Origin: Bradyrhizobium quebecense
GTDB lineage: Bacteria > Pseudomonadota > Alphaproteobacteria > Rhizobiales > Xanthobacteraceae
Length of the DNA: 64,000 bases
Reading direction: 5' to 3'
NCBI RefSeq assembly: GCF_013373795.3
Contig: NZ_CP088022.1
Span: forward strand, 7,378,001 to 7,442,000
Shown here: positions 7,580 through 17,352 of the stretch, one piece after another
Numbering within the stretch: position 1 is the stretch's first letter
Layout of the letters: each line of letters opens with the position of its first letter
Made by a program: the position numbers and the translations under genes
Notes under the pieces: generated by a model
Seen by the model: only the letters and a program-made list of their open reading frames with translations
Told to the model about the DNA's origin: nothing
The model's database searches: none

Positions 7580-10300
7580 TTAGCCGAATTTCTTCAGCAG
7601 TTCCGGAAACAGCCGGTCAGGCTTGAAGGGAACGTCGGTAAAGCGGATGCCGGTGGCGTTGGCGATGGCGTTGCCGAGCGCGGCGGCGACGGGGTTGTAG
7701 GGGCTCTCGCTCATCGATTTCGCTCCCATCGGGCCGACGCTGTCGGATGTGTCGGCAAAATAGACGTCGGTGCGCGGCACGTCTGCGAAAGATGGCAAGT
7801 GATAGTCCCGGAAACTTGGATTGATCACGCGGCCGCCGCTGTCGATCACCAACTCCTCGTAGAGTGCCGCGCCCAGCGATTGCGCCACGCCGCCCTCGAC
7901 CTGACCGCGGCACTGCATCGGGTTGGCGATACGGCCGGCATCGGCGGCCTGCACGCTCCTCAGGATCTTCAGCGCGCCGGTGCCCTTGTTCACTGCGACG
8001 CGAAACCCCTGCACGTTGAATGCGACCGACCGCGGCGTTCCCTCCGACGTACCGCTGGCTTGCAGGACCTGGCCGCTGCCGCGCGCCGAGCGCGCAAGCT
8101 CGACATAGGACAGTTGCTGCCTGCCGCAGACAGCGTGTTCTGCCTCCAGCACGCAGGTGCCAGGATCACCTCCAGCCAGACGGCAGGCCAGCGCCTTCAG
8201 GTCGCCCGCCAGATTCTCGGCCGCGGCCTGAGTCGCGCTTCCGGCCACGAAAATCCCCGCGCTGCCATAGGCGCCGGTGTCGTGGCCGCCATGCGCGGTG
8301 TCGGATTGTCTCAGGCGGATACGATCGACTGATGTGGCGAGCACGGTGGCCGCGATCTGGCGATGCACCGTGCTGGTGCCGTTACCGAATTCCGCGGTGC
8401 CGACGGTCAGCTCGAAATGCCCGTCGTCGCAGAGCCTAATCCTGCAATCCGCGATGTGGCCGGCGGGTGGTACGGTATCGATCATGGTCAGCGCGATGCC
8501 GTCGCCGACCAGCCAGTCGGCGGAGAGCTGCGGTGTCGGGGTTTCCGCTGACATCGCGCGCTCAACCAGGTCGAGACACTGGTCGAGGCCGTAGGAGCCG
8601 TACGTCACGTCGTGATATTCGGAGCCGGGTGGCGAGAGCATCGGGTCGCCTGGCCTGACCACATTGCGACGGCGCATATCGAACGGCGAGATGCCGAGCT
8701 GTTTGGCGAGTTCGTCGATGGCCGCCTCGACGGCGATCAGCGTCTGCGGCAGACCATAGCCGCGGAAGGCGCCGGCCGGCAGCGTGTTCGTGTAGCAGGC
8801 AATCGCATCAACCTTCTTGTTCGGGCAGTTGTAGACGCTGATACATTCGCTGACCGCGTGGAAGAGCACGGGGCCTGCGTGATTGCCATAGGCACCCGTG
8901 TTCGAGAGCACGTCGAGCTGCAGGGCTGTCAGATTGCCGTCCTTGTCTGCCCCCGCCTTGACTGTCACCTGCATTGGATGCCGCGTCGAGGTCGCCGTGA
9001 ATTGCTCTTCGCGTGTGAATTCGAGCTTGACCGGCCGCCCCGTGCGGAGCGCAGCGAGCGCCAGGATGTCCTCGACGAGCATCTCCTGCTTGCCGCCGAA
9101 GCCGCCGCCGACACGCTCGCAGAATACCCGGACCTTGTCGGTCGGCAGCTTGAAAAGGCTGGCCAACGCGCGGCGGGTCAGGAATGGGACCTGCGTGCTG
9201 GAACGGACGTTGAGCACGCCCGAGGCGTCAAGCCATGCCAGCCCGCCATGGGTCTCCAGTGCGGCGTGCTGGACGCGCCGGGTCGTGAAGGTACCCTCAT
9301 AGGTGACAGCCGCCTCGGCGAATCCGCGTGTGACGTCGCCAAATTCGCCATGCGTTTCGGCGACAATGTTGCGCGCGGCATTGGCGACGCGATGCGCGGT
9401 CGTCTTGTCGGCATGAATGGCCGGAGCGCCTGCGGCGATAGATTCGGTCGGATCGAACACGGCGGGAAGTATCTCATACGCGACCTTGATCAGCCGGCAG
9501 GCATTTTCCGCGGCGGCTTCGCTGTCCGCCACGACAGCTGCGACCTTCTGACCGATGAAGCGGACGGTCGTGTCGAGCACCCTGGTGTCATCGGGATCCA
9601 TCCAGTCGCGCTCGTGGCGCGCGGTCGAGAACAGGCAATCAGGCGCGTCCTCATGCGTCAGCACCGCGTGGACGCCGGCGGCCTTCAGCGCATCCGTCTT
9701 GTCGATCGCGACTATTCTCGCGTGGGCATGAGGAGAACGCAGGAGCTTGATGTGCAGCAGGCCGTCGATCGTCGTGTCGAAGGTGTAGGGCGCTGCACCG
9801 CGCACGATCAGGGGGCCCGCGGGGGCGGGCAGGCTGCGGCCAAAGGCCGTGCCGGCCGTGGCATCCTCTATGTTGGTCTTGCCGTCGAGCGCGTCCTGGA
9901 TCGAACGGTAGCCGGTACAGCGGCAGATATTGCCCTTCAACGCCGCGTCCAGGTCCTGCCGTTGTGCCTGGTTCAGCGAGGCACAGGTCAGGATCATGCC
10001 GGCAGTGCAGAAGCCGCACTGAAATCCCTGCGCATCGAGAAACGCCTGCTGCAGCGGATGCGTGCCGGTGATGCCGGCAAAGCCCTCGATGGTGGTTATC
10101 GCATGGCCGTCGGCGCGGAATGCCGGGATCAGGCAGCTATGGACCGGCTCGCCGTCGAGCAGCACCGTGCAGGCGCCGCAGTCGCCGGCATCGCAGCCCT
10201 TCTTGACGCCGAAATGGCCGAGCTCGCGCAGGAACGTGCGCAGGCATTGTCCGGCACGCGGGTGGGTCGAGAACGTCTTGCCGTTGATCTCGAACGTCAT
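7580..10300 (-). CDS. Xanthine dehydrogenase-type oxidoreductase, fused [2Fe-2S] and molybdopterin subunits
   Basis: Residues 1-150 are the iron-sulphur subunit: Cys36, 41, 44 and 56 bind the plant-type cluster and Cys95, 98, 126 and 128 (QCGFC...NICRCTGY) the second. From about residue 165 the molybdenum-cofactor domains follow, with GGGFGGKQE, GAFRGYGLPQ (the substrate Arg) and a C-terminal GAKSMSESP bearing the catalytic Glu. The FAD subunit is encoded separately just upstream and overlaps by four bases (ATGA). Purine hydroxylation (hypoxanthine or xanthine to urate) fits the neighbouring uricase. FeS and Mo parts in one chain without the FAD part is an uncommon order; a related substrate cannot be excluded. 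Confidence 0.9.
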   Translation of the reverse strand: MTFEINGKTFSTHPRAGQCLRTFLRELGHFGVKKGCDAGDCGACTVLLDGEPVHSCLIPAFRADGHAITTIEGFAGITGTHPLQQAFLDAQGFQCGFCTAGMILTCASLNQAQRQDLDAALKGNICRCTGYRSIQDALDGKTNIEDATAGTAFGRSLPAPAGPLIVRGAAPYTFDTTIDGLLHIKLLRSPHAHARIVAIDKTDALKAAGVHAVLTHEDAPDCLFSTARHERDWMDPDDTRVLDTTVRFIGQKVAAVVADSEAAAENACRLIKVAYEILPAVFDPTESIAAGAPAIHADKTTAHRVANAARNIVAETHGEFGDVTRGFAEAAVTYEGTFTTRRVQHAALETHGGLAWLDASGVLNVRSSTQVPFLTRRALASLFKLPTDKVRVFCERVGGGFGGKQEMLVEDILALAALRTGRPVKLEFTREEQFTATSTRHPMQVTVKAGADKDGNLTALQLDVLSNTGAYGNHAGPVLFHAVSECISVYNCPNKKVDAIACYTNTLPAGAFRGYGLPQTLIAVEAAIDELAKQLGISPFDMRRRNVVRPGDPMLSPPGSEYHDVTYGSYGLDQCLDLVERAMSAETPTPQLSADWLVGDGIALTMIDTVPPAGHIADCRIRLCDDGHFELTVGTAEFGNGTSTVHRQIAATVLATSVDRIRLRQSDTAHGGHDTGAYGSAGIFVAGSATQAAAENLAGDLKALACRLAGGDPGTCVLEAEHAVCGRQQLSYVELARSARGSGQVLQASGTSEGTPRSVAFNVQGFRVAVNKGTGALKILRSVQAADAGRIANPMQCRGQVEGGVAQSLGAALYEELVIDSGGRVINPSFRDYHLPSFADVPRTDVYFADTSDSVGPMGAKSMSESPYNPVAAALGNAIANATGIRFTDVPFKPDRLFPELLKKFG

Positions 10301-11118
10301 GGGTGCGCCTGCAATTCGTCGCGGATCTCCTCGGCAAGCCGCAACGTCATGTGCTTGCGCCACAGCGGCCTGCCGTGGACGTCGGCGTGGTAGAGGCCTT
10401 CCGCAATGCGCCGCTGGATCGTGTCGCGGAGTTGGTCGGCACGAGGCATGGCAGGAAACGACAATTGCACCGGCCGCACCGTCGAGGCGGTGACGGTCAG
10501 TGTGAAGCTGCCGTTGTTGTCGACGCTGCCGATCAGCAGCGCGGCTGAGCGGCCGACCGGCGTCAGCGAAATCTGGCGGAATGCCGAGCGCCGCTTCAGG
10601 GCAGCGATCGGGATATCGATTTGCCGCAGCAGGTCACCGGGGGCCAGCACGTTTGCATGATCGCCGGTCACGAAGTCCATGACCGGGATGGTTCGCTCGC
10701 CGCCGCGGGCTGGCCAGATCGTGCACACGCCATCGAGCGCCGAGGTCAGTGAAATCATCGGTCCCGCCGGGAGCGACATGCAGATGTTGCCGCCGACGGT
10801 CGCGGTCTTCCAGATCTTGAACGAAGCGAGAAAAGCACGGCAGCACTGGTTGATCAGCGGCGCGGCCATCCAGTCCGGCGGGCAGGCCAAGGCATCGAGC
10901 TGCGCGACCGTACAGGTCGCCGCAATGCTCAGATGCGTGTCATCAATCGTGAGGGCCGGCCAATTCAGCTCAACGAGATCGATCAGGCGGATCAGATGCA
11001 CCTGGGGCTCCGAGAACAGCCAGGTCCCGCCCGCGAGCCAGGCATCGCCTGCCGCCCAAACGGGCAATTGCGCCCGCGACAGCGGACGGACGACCTCGGT
11101 AATGGTGTTCAGGTCCAT
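10297..11118 (-). CDS. FAD-binding subunit of xanthine dehydrogenase-type oxidoreductase
   Basis: The 273-residue protein belongs to the CoxM/XdhA FAD family. It has the AGDAWLAGGTWLFSE loop near the N terminus and TATVGGNICMSLPAGPM in the middle, the two FAD-contacting motifs, then the CO dehydrogenase flavoprotein C-terminal domain. It passes electrons from the two Fe-S clusters of the downstream-encoded subunit to FAD and NAD+. Its stop overlaps the next start by four bases. ATG 11118 is chosen by fit to the family; in-frame ATGs at 11148 and 11151 have a better AGGA upstream and would add 10-11 residues. Confidence 0.88.
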   Translation of the reverse strand: MDLNTITEVVRPLSRAQLPVWAAGDAWLAGGTWLFSEPQVHLIRLIDLVELNWPALTIDDTHLSIAATCTVAQLDALACPPDWMAAPLINQCCRAFLASFKIWKTATVGGNICMSLPAGPMISLTSALDGVCTIWPARGGERTIPVMDFVTGDHANVLAPGDLLRQIDIPIAALKRRSAFRQISLTPVGRSAALLIGSVDNNGSFTLTVTASTVRPVQLSFPAMPRADQLRDTIQRRIAEGLYHADVHGRPLWRKHMTLRLAEEIRDELQAHP

Positions 11119-11246
11119 GGATACGCCAGCGCTTTCAACCAGTTGCATCATTGACTATGAAGTCCTGCAAGAGCAACGCCAAGTCTCGCGGGACGTGGGA
11201 CGGTCCTTGCAGGTCAGGAATGGCGTTCGCCGGCTCGGGAGACGAA

Positions 11247-12599
11247 ATGATGAATCAAATGCAGGCAATCTGGATCAAGGATCCCCTGTCGATTCTGGCC
11301 AACGGAGCCGAACGCGGCGTTGTGGTCCATGGCGGCAAGATCGTCGAGTGCGTGGGCGCCGGGCATCAGCCGACGACGGCGAATGTTGCGGTCTACGATG
11401 CGAGCGCTCATGTCGTGCTGCCCGGGCTGATCAATACCCACCATCATTTCTATCAGACGCTGACGCGGGCGCTGCCGGCTGCGATGGATCGCGAGCTGTT
11501 TCCCTGGCTGCGGGCGCTGTATCCGGTGTGGGCGCGACTGACCCCGCAATCGCTCGAACTCGGCGTCAGCGTCGCGATGTCCGAGTTGCTGCTGTCTGGT
11601 TGTACCACGACCACCGATCACCACTACGTGTTTCCGGCGGGCCTCGAGGAGGCGATCGACATCGAGGTTGCAGTGGCAAGACGGCTGGGTGTCCGGGTGC
11701 TGCTCACGCGCGGTTCGATGAACCTCTCGCAGCGTGACGGTGGATTGCCGCCAGACAGTGTGGTGCAAGACGAGGATGCGATCCTTGCCGACAGCGCACG
11801 GCTGGTATCGAAGCATCATGAGCGCGGCCTGGACGCGATGGTGCAGATCGCCCTGGCGCCGTGTTCGCCATTTTCGGTGACGACGTCGTTGATGCGCGCA
11901 ACTGCCGATCTCGCCGATAGGCTCGATGTCCGGCTGCACACGCATCTTGCCGAGACCGAAGACGAGAGCAGGTTTTGTCAGCAGATGTATGGCTGCCGCC
12001 CGCTCGATTACCTCGAGCAGTGCGGATGGCTGAATGCCCGGACCTGGCTGGCTCACGGCGTCTTCTTCGATGCACAGGAGATGAAGCGGCTGGCCCGGGC
12101 CGGAACGACCATCAGCCATTGCGCCTGCAGCAACCAGATCCTGGCGTCCGGTTGCTGTCCGGTCTGCGAGATGGAGGAGGCTGGCGTGGTGATCGGGCTC
12201 GGTGTCGACGGCTCGGCGTCGAACGACGGATCCAACCTGATGCAGGAAGTCCGCGCCGCGTTCCTGCTGCAGCGTGCCCGTTACGGCGTAACGAAGGTCA
12301 GCCACAAGGATGCGTTGCGATGGGCGACCAGGGGCTCGGCCGCCTGCGTCGGCCGCCCGGAACTGGGCGAGATCGCCGTCGGCAAGGCGGCTGATCTTGC
12401 GCTGTTCAAGCTTGATGAGCTGCGCTTCTCCGGCTCTGGCGACCCACTTGCCGCGTTGGTGCTTTGCGGCGCACATCGTGCAGATCGGGTCATGGTCGGA
12501 GGGAGATGGGTCGTGATCGACGGAGCCATTCCCGGGCTCGATGTCCCGGACCTCATCCGACGTCACAGCGCAGCTGCGAATGCGATGCACGCGGGATAG
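11247..12599 (+). CDS. 8-oxoguanine deaminase / hydroxyatrazine hydrolase-type amidohydrolase
   Basis: The 450-residue member of the metal-dependent amidohydrolase superfamily has metal ligands in NTHHHF (residues 64-68), THLAETEDE, LAHGVFF and GLGVDGSASND. The length, the YQTLTRALPAAMD loop and the extra Cys-rich stretch CACSNQILASGCCPVC agree with the 8-oxoguanine deaminase/AtzB-like group, which turns 8-oxoguanine into urate. That would feed the uricase in the same island. ATG 11247 follows GGGAGACG; longer in-frame extensions upstream are less likely. It diverges from the FAD-subunit gene and converges with the BMP gene. Confidence 0.85.
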   Translation: MMNQMQAIWIKDPLSILANGAERGVVVHGGKIVECVGAGHQPTTANVAVYDASAHVVLPGLINTHHHFYQTLTRALPAAMDRELFPWLRALYPVWARLTPQSLELGVSVAMSELLLSGCTTTTDHHYVFPAGLEEAIDIEVAVARRLGVRVLLTRGSMNLSQRDGGLPPDSVVQDEDAILADSARLVSKHHERGLDAMVQIALAPCSPFSVTTSLMRATADLADRLDVRLHTHLAETEDESRFCQQMYGCRPLDYLEQCGWLNARTWLAHGVFFDAQEMKRLARAGTTISHCACSNQILASGCCPVCEMEEAGVVIGLGVDGSASNDGSNLMQEVRAAFLLQRARYGVTKVSHKDALRWATRGSAACVGRPELGEIAVGKAADLALFKLDELRFSGSGDPLAALVLCGAHRADRVMVGGRWVVIDGAIPGLDVPDLIRRHSAAANAMHAG

Positions 12600-12654
12600 C
12601 GCGCAAGGAGACTCGGGCCGGATCACCCGAGCCCGAGCCTGGTCGTGATCGGGT

Positions 12655-13731
12655 CTATTTCCCGGGGAGCTTGTCGTCGATCCCTTTGACGTAGAAATTC
12701 ATGCCCAGGATCTGAGTGTCCTCGAGGTGATCGCCGCCCTTGCATTCGACGTCCTTACCGTCCTGCGTGACGACGGGGCACTTGAATGGATGCAGCTTGC
12801 CGGAGGCGATAGCGGCCTGAGTGTCCTCCGCCATCTTCTTCACGTCGTCGGGCATGTTGGTGTAGGGAGCCATCTCGAACATCTTGCTTTCGAGGCCGCC
12901 CCAAGTGTCTTCGGATTTCCAGGTGCCGGCGAGCTCGGCCTTGACGCGCTCAATGTAGTAGGGCGCCCAGGTGTCGAGGATCGAGGTCAGCTGCGCCTTG
13001 GGACCAAACTTGATCATTTCAGAGTCCTGGCCGAATGCGAGCTTGCCGCGTTCGCTTGACACCTGCATTGCAGCCGGGCTGTCGGTGTGCTGCATGATCA
13101 TATCTGCGCCCTGGTCGAGCAGGGCCTTGGCGGCGTCGGCTTCCTTGCCGGGATCGAACCATGAGTTCACCCAGATGATCTTGACCTTGATGTTCGGGTT
13201 GATGGTCTGGGCGCCCAGCATCGTCGCGTTGATGCCTGACACGACCTCCGGAATCGGGAAGGAGCCGATGTAGCCGAGCACGCCGGCCCTCGACATCTTG
13301 GCCGCGATCTGACCCTGGATGTAGCGGCCCTGGTACCAGCGCGCCGAATAGGTCGACATGTTCTTGTCACGCTTGTATCCCGAGCAATGTTCGAAGTGCA
13401 CATTGGGATATTTCTTCGCAACCTTCAGCGTCGGATCCATGTAGCCGAAGGATGTGGTGAAGATCAGTTTGTTGCCGGCGCGCACGAGCTGTTCGATCGC
13501 GCGTTCGGCGTCCGGTCCTTCCGGCACGTTCTCGAGGAATGTCGTTTCGATCTTGTCGCCAAGTTCCTTCACAAGAGCCTGGCGCGCCAGTTCGTGCTGA
13601 TAGGTCCAGCCGAGGTCGCCGACCGGTCCGAGATAGATAAAGCCAACCTTCAGCTTGTCGGCGGCCCAGGCGCCGCTGTTGATGCATCCGGCCAGGAGAA
13701 TCGCTGCCGCCGCAAACAATGTTCTCTTCAT
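12655..13731 (-). CDS. BMP-family ABC transporter substrate-binding lipoprotein
   Basis: The 358-residue periplasmic-binding protein starts with a signal sequence ending in the lipobox-like LAGC at residues 13-16. KVGFIYLGPVGDLGWTYQHE and the NFYVKGIDDKLPGK end mark the basic membrane protein (PnrA/Med) family, whose studied members bind nucleosides. It begins an apparent transporter set with the two permease genes and the ATPase gene upstream on the same strand (70 bases after the nearest). In this purine island nucleosides or purine bases are the likely ligands. GGAGATTGAG precedes ATG 13731. Confidence 0.9.
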   Translation of the reverse strand: MKRTLFAAAAILLAGCINSGAWAADKLKVGFIYLGPVGDLGWTYQHELARQALVKELGDKIETTFLENVPEGPDAERAIEQLVRAGNKLIFTTSFGYMDPTLKVAKKYPNVHFEHCSGYKRDKNMSTYSARWYQGRYIQGQIAAKMSRAGVLGYIGSFPIPEVVSGINATMLGAQTINPNIKVKIIWVNSWFDPGKEADAAKALLDQGADMIMQHTDSPAAMQVSSERGKLAFGQDSEMIKFGPKAQLTSILDTWAPYYIERVKAELAGTWKSEDTWGGLESKMFEMAPYTNMPDDVKKMAEDTQAAIASGKLHPFKCPVVTQDGKDVECKGGDHLEDTQILGMNFYVKGIDDKLPGK

Positions 13732-13801
13732 CTCAATCTCCAAACGGGGAAACCATAGTACGGAACGTGGGCGCCCCATCGCGGCACGTACCGACATCAA
13801 G

Positions 13802-14719
13802 CTAGCGGTCCGGCACGAATACGGTTCCGAGCGCAGCGGGCGCCGTCGAGCCGCCGGTGCGCGCGCGCGAGAGCAGAACCAGAACGATGATGGTCGCGAG
13901 ATAGGGCAGCGACGACATGAACTGAGATGGAATTCCGATGCCGGCGCCTTGCGCGTGGAGCTGAAGAATGGTGACGGCGCCGAACAGGTAAGCTCCGACG
14001 ACCAGCCGGGCCGGCCGCCAGCTCGCGAAAACGGTCAGCGCCAGTGCGATCCAGCCGCGGCCCGCCGTCATGCCGGGAATGAAGAAGGGCGTGTAGGCGA
14101 GCGGCAGATAGGCGCCGGCGAGCCCGGCGCAGGCACCGCCGAACATCACCGCATAGAGCCGGATCCGGAGCACCGGATATCCCAACGCATGGGCGGAGAC
14201 GTGGTTGTCGCCGCAGGCGCGCAAGATCAGCCCGGCCCGCGTCCGATACAGGAACCACCAGACGCCGACCACCAGGGCGATCGAGAGATAGACAAATCCG
14301 TCCTCTCCAAACAGGATGCGCCCCGCCAGCGGAATGTCGCTGAGGTCCGGAATGCGGAGATGCGGCGCCGGCGTGATGCGTTCGCCGACGAAGCCGGCGC
14401 CGATCAGGCCGGACAATCCGATTCCGAGGATGGTCAGCGCGAGGCCGGTCGCGACCTGGTTGACCGCGAGCCCGAGCGCCATCAGCGCAAAGATCAGCGA
14501 CATCAGGGTGCCGGCGACCATGCCGCAGAGCGCGCCGACGACGATCGAACCGGAGAGCCACGCGCCGCCGAAGCCGCAGGCGGCGCCGACGATCATCATG
14601 CCTTCGACGCCGAGGTTGAGCACGCCTGAGCGCTCGGTCACGAGTTCGCCGGTGGCTGCGAGCAACAGCGGCGTGGAAGCCGCCAGCACCGACAGGATGA
14701 TGGCCTCAATGAGCCCCAC
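13802..14719 (-). CDS. ABC transporter permease, nucleoside/purine type (second)
   Basis: The 305-residue inner-membrane protein has about eight to ten hydrophobic segments and the conserved TERSGVLNLGVEGMMIVGA stretch near the N terminus that marks the BPD_transp_2 permeases paired with BMP binding proteins. Its start overlaps the end of the other permease gene by 14 bases. It forms the channel with that protein. The fragment at 4455-4640 is a relic of a relative of this gene. Confidence 0.9.
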   Translation of the reverse strand: MGLIEAIILSVLAASTPLLLAATGELVTERSGVLNLGVEGMMIVGAACGFGGAWLSGSIVVGALCGMVAGTLMSLIFALMALGLAVNQVATGLALTILGIGLSGLIGAGFVGERITPAPHLRIPDLSDIPLAGRILFGEDGFVYLSIALVVGVWWFLYRTRAGLILRACGDNHVSAHALGYPVLRIRLYAVMFGGACAGLAGAYLPLAYTPFFIPGMTAGRGWIALALTVFASWRPARLVVGAYLFGAVTILQLHAQGAGIGIPSQFMSSLPYLATIIVLVLLSRARTGGSTAPAALGTVFVPDR

Positions 14720-15797
14720 TTTGCACCTTTGGCGATGACGAAATAAGCCGAAAGCGGTAGAGGATCAGGGAATCGCAGGCGAGCACGTAGAACAGCAGGA
14801 TGCCCTGGAACACCTTGGTGACGTCCAACGGGATTTTCATCGCGATCTGGGCCTGCTCGCCGCCGATAAAGGTCAATGCGAGGAACAGTCCTGCAATTAA
14901 TATTCCAATCGGGTTCAGTCGCCCGAGGAAGGCGACGATGATCGCAGTGAAGCCATAACCTGGCGAAATGCCGGGCTGCAGATGGCCGACCGGGCCGGCC
15001 ACCTCGATGATGCCGGCGAGCCCGGCCAGCGCGCCGGAGATTGCAAAGGTCAGCAGCACCAACTGATTGGCGTTGAACCCGCCGAACCGCGCTGCCCGCG
15101 GCGCGGCGCCGACGACCCGGATCTCGAAGCCTTTGATGGTCCTGCCGAGCAGCACCGCGCCGGCGGCCACCACGAACAGTGCGATGATCGAGCCAAGATG
15201 CAGCCGGCCGCCTTCGATCAGCGTCGGCACGGTCGCCACCGGATCGAACTCAGCCGTGGTCGGAAAGTTGAAGCCTTGCGGATCACGCCAGGGACCGCGC
15301 ACGAGATAGTCCAGCAGGAGGTCGGCGACATAGACCAGCATCAGCGAGGTCAGGATCTCGCTGGCGCCGAACCGCACCTTGCAGATCGCCGGAATCAGTG
15401 CGTAGAGCGCGCCCGCGGCCGCGCCGAGCACGAGCATCGCCGGCAGCACCCAGTGGCCGGCATCGGTGCCCTGGCTCTTCACCGCGAGCCAACTCCCGGC
15501 CACCGCGCCGATCAGGAATTGGCCTTCGGCACCGATATTCCAGGCGTTGGCGAGATAGCACAACGACAGGCCGATCGCGATCATGACCAGCGGCGTCGCT
15601 TTGACCGCGATTTCCTGCAGGGAGTAGCCGTCGGTCAGAGGATCGATGAAGTAGACGGCGAGCGCGGCAATCGGATTCTTGCCGAGCAATGTGAACACGA
15701 TGCACAAGGTGGCGATCGTGAGTCCGATTGCGATCAGCGGCGAGATGAGCGCGATCGTGGCCGAGCGCTCGGCGCGCTTCTCAAGCACGAGTTGCAT
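14706..15797 (-). CDS. ABC transporter permease, nucleoside/purine type (first)
   Basis: The 363-residue membrane protein carries the family signature ATPLVMIAIGLSLCYLANAW with NIGAEGQFLIGAVAGS near residues 65-100 and about ten hydrophobic segments. It is the larger of the two permeases of the BMP-type importer. It overlaps the upstream ATPase gene by 17 bases and the downstream permease by 14, so translation is probably coupled. Confidence 0.9.
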   Translation of the reverse strand: MQLVLEKRAERSATIALISPLIAIGLTIATLCIVFTLLGKNPIAALAVYFIDPLTDGYSLQEIAVKATPLVMIAIGLSLCYLANAWNIGAEGQFLIGAVAGSWLAVKSQGTDAGHWVLPAMLVLGAAAGALYALIPAICKVRFGASEILTSLMLVYVADLLLDYLVRGPWRDPQGFNFPTTAEFDPVATVPTLIEGGRLHLGSIIALFVVAAGAVLLGRTIKGFEIRVVGAAPRAARFGGFNANQLVLLTFAISGALAGLAGIIEVAGPVGHLQPGISPGYGFTAIIVAFLGRLNPIGILIAGLFLALTFIGGEQAQIAMKIPLDVTKVFQGILLFYVLACDSLILYRFRLISSSPKVQSGAH

Positions 15798-17352
15798 GAG
15801 GTGCCTCCGGAGCTTCGATGCTGCTGCCGCCCATCAGCAGGCCGAGTGTCTCGCGGCTGGCTTCGGCGGTTGGCACGGGGGCCGACAGCCGGCCATGGAA
15901 CATCACGGCGATGCGGTCGGTGATTTCGGCAAGTTCGTCGAGGTCCTGGCTCGTCACCAGCACCGCGGCGCCGCCTGCGGCAAGATCGAGCAGGGCCTGC
16001 CGGATCACGGCGGCCGCACCCGCGTCGACGCCCCAGGTCGGCTGGTTCACGATCAGCACGACGGGATCGCGGAGGATTTCGCGGCCGACGATGAATTTCT
16101 GCAGGTTGCCGCCCGACAGGCTCGCCGCCTCCGGGTCGCGCTTGGCTTTGCGCACGTCGAAAGTCTCGGTCGTGCGGTCGACGGTCTTCAGGGTTGCGGC
16201 CGTGTTCACGAAGCCATGAAGCACCATATTGCCGATGGCGTGGCCGGTCAGGAGGGCGTTTTCCGAGAGCCGCATGCGCGGCGCCGTGCCGTGGCCGAGC
16301 CTTTCCTCCGGGATGAAGGCCGCACCCAGCTTGCGGCGCTTGGTGATCGACAGGTGCCCCGCCGCGTGTCCGTCGATCACGATCGTGCCCGGGTCTTTCG
16401 CCAGCCGCTCGCCGGAAAGGGCTGCGAACAGTTCGTCCTGCCCGTTACCGGCGACACCCGCGATGCCTAGAATTTCACCACCCCGGAGCTCGAACGAGAT
16501 GTGCTCGAGCCGTACGCCGTGTGGATCGTCGGGTGTGAGGCTGAGATCGTTGACCAGCAGGCGAGGCACGGTGATCTGCCGGCTCGCCGCAGCCTTCACT
16601 TCCATGATCTCGCCGCCGACCATCATGCGCGCAAGTGATGCCGCGGTCTCAGCCCTGGGATTGCAGGTCTCGACCTTCCGTCCGCCGCGCAGGATCGTTG
16701 CGGTGTCGCAGAGCCGCTTCACTTCGTCCAGCTTGTGGCTGATGTAGAGAATCGCGCGGCCTTCGGCCTTGAGGCGATTGAGCACGATGAAGAGCTGATC
16801 GGCCTCCTGAGGTGTCAGCACGGCTGTCGGCTCGTCGAGGATCAGGAATTGTGGATTCTGCATCAGCGCGCGCACGATCTCGATACGCTGCCGCTCGCCA
16901 ACCGAAAGCTGCCAGACCTCCCGCTTCGGATCGAGTGGAAGTCCGTATGTACGCGACACCTGCTCGAGACGCGCCGACATGTCCTTGAACGGCTCCTTGC
17001 CGTCGAGGCCGAGCGCAACATTCTCGGCGACCGTCAGATTGTCGAACAGCGAGAAATGCTGGAACACCATGCCGATTCCATGTGCGCGCGCATCCGATGG
17101 CCCAGACAGCACGATCGTCCTGCCCTGCCAGCGGATCTCGCCCTCGCTCGGCTGGATCAGGCCGTAGATCGTCTTGACCAGGGTGGATTTTCCGGCGCCG
17201 TTCTCGCCGAGCAACGCATGGATCTCTTGCGGCCGAATATCGAGATCGATCTTGTCGTTGGCGAGAAACGAACCGTAGCGCTTGGTCAAGCCGACCGTCT
17301 GCAGAAGCGGCGTGGCACCTGTGTGCTGCACGGCAGATGTCGTGTCTGGCAT
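15781..17352 (-). CDS. ABC transporter ATP-binding protein with two nucleotide-binding domains
   Basis: The 523-residue protein has two ABC domains in one chain, as in sugar and nucleoside importers. The first has Walker A GENGAGKST, signature LSVGERQ and Walker B FLILDEPT. The second is degenerate, with GVAGNGQDE in place of Walker A, LSGGNLQ, and VLIVNQPTWGVD where Asp-Glu is expected. The family typically hydrolyses ATP at the first site. ATG 17352 (PDTTSAVQH) is chosen; ATG 17367 or an upstream start to 17445 are possible. It is the first gene of the four-gene importer operon. Confidence 0.9.
   Translation of the reverse strand: MPDTTSAVQHTGATPLLQTVGLTKRYGSFLANDKIDLDIRPQEIHALLGENGAGKSTLVKTIYGLIQPSEGEIRWQGRTIVLSGPSDARAHGIGMVFQHFSLFDNLTVAENVALGLDGKEPFKDMSARLEQVSRTYGLPLDPKREVWQLSVGERQRIEIVRALMQNPQFLILDEPTAVLTPQEADQLFIVLNRLKAEGRAILYISHKLDEVKRLCDTATILRGGRKVETCNPRAETAASLARMMVGGEIMEVKAAASRQITVPRLLVNDLSLTPDDPHGVRLEHISFELRGGEILGIAGVAGNGQDELFAALSGERLAKDPGTIVIDGHAAGHLSITKRRKLGAAFIPEERLGHGTAPRMRLSENALLTGHAIGNMVLHGFVNTAATLKTVDRTTETFDVRKAKRDPEAASLSGGNLQKFIVGREILRDPVVLIVNQPTWGVDAGAAAVIRQALLDLAAGGAAVLVTSQDLDELAEITDRIAVMFHGRLSAPVPTAEASRETLGLLMGGSSIEAPEAPHATRA

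Noticed and set aside
8612..10393. 593-codon plus-strand frame
   Set aside because: It is a shadow of the xanthine-dehydrogenase-type gene on the other strand, which has clear cluster and cofactor motifs.
11214..12626. 470-codon minus-strand frame
   Set aside because: Antisense shadow of the amidohydrolase gene; His/Arg/Gln-rich without domains.
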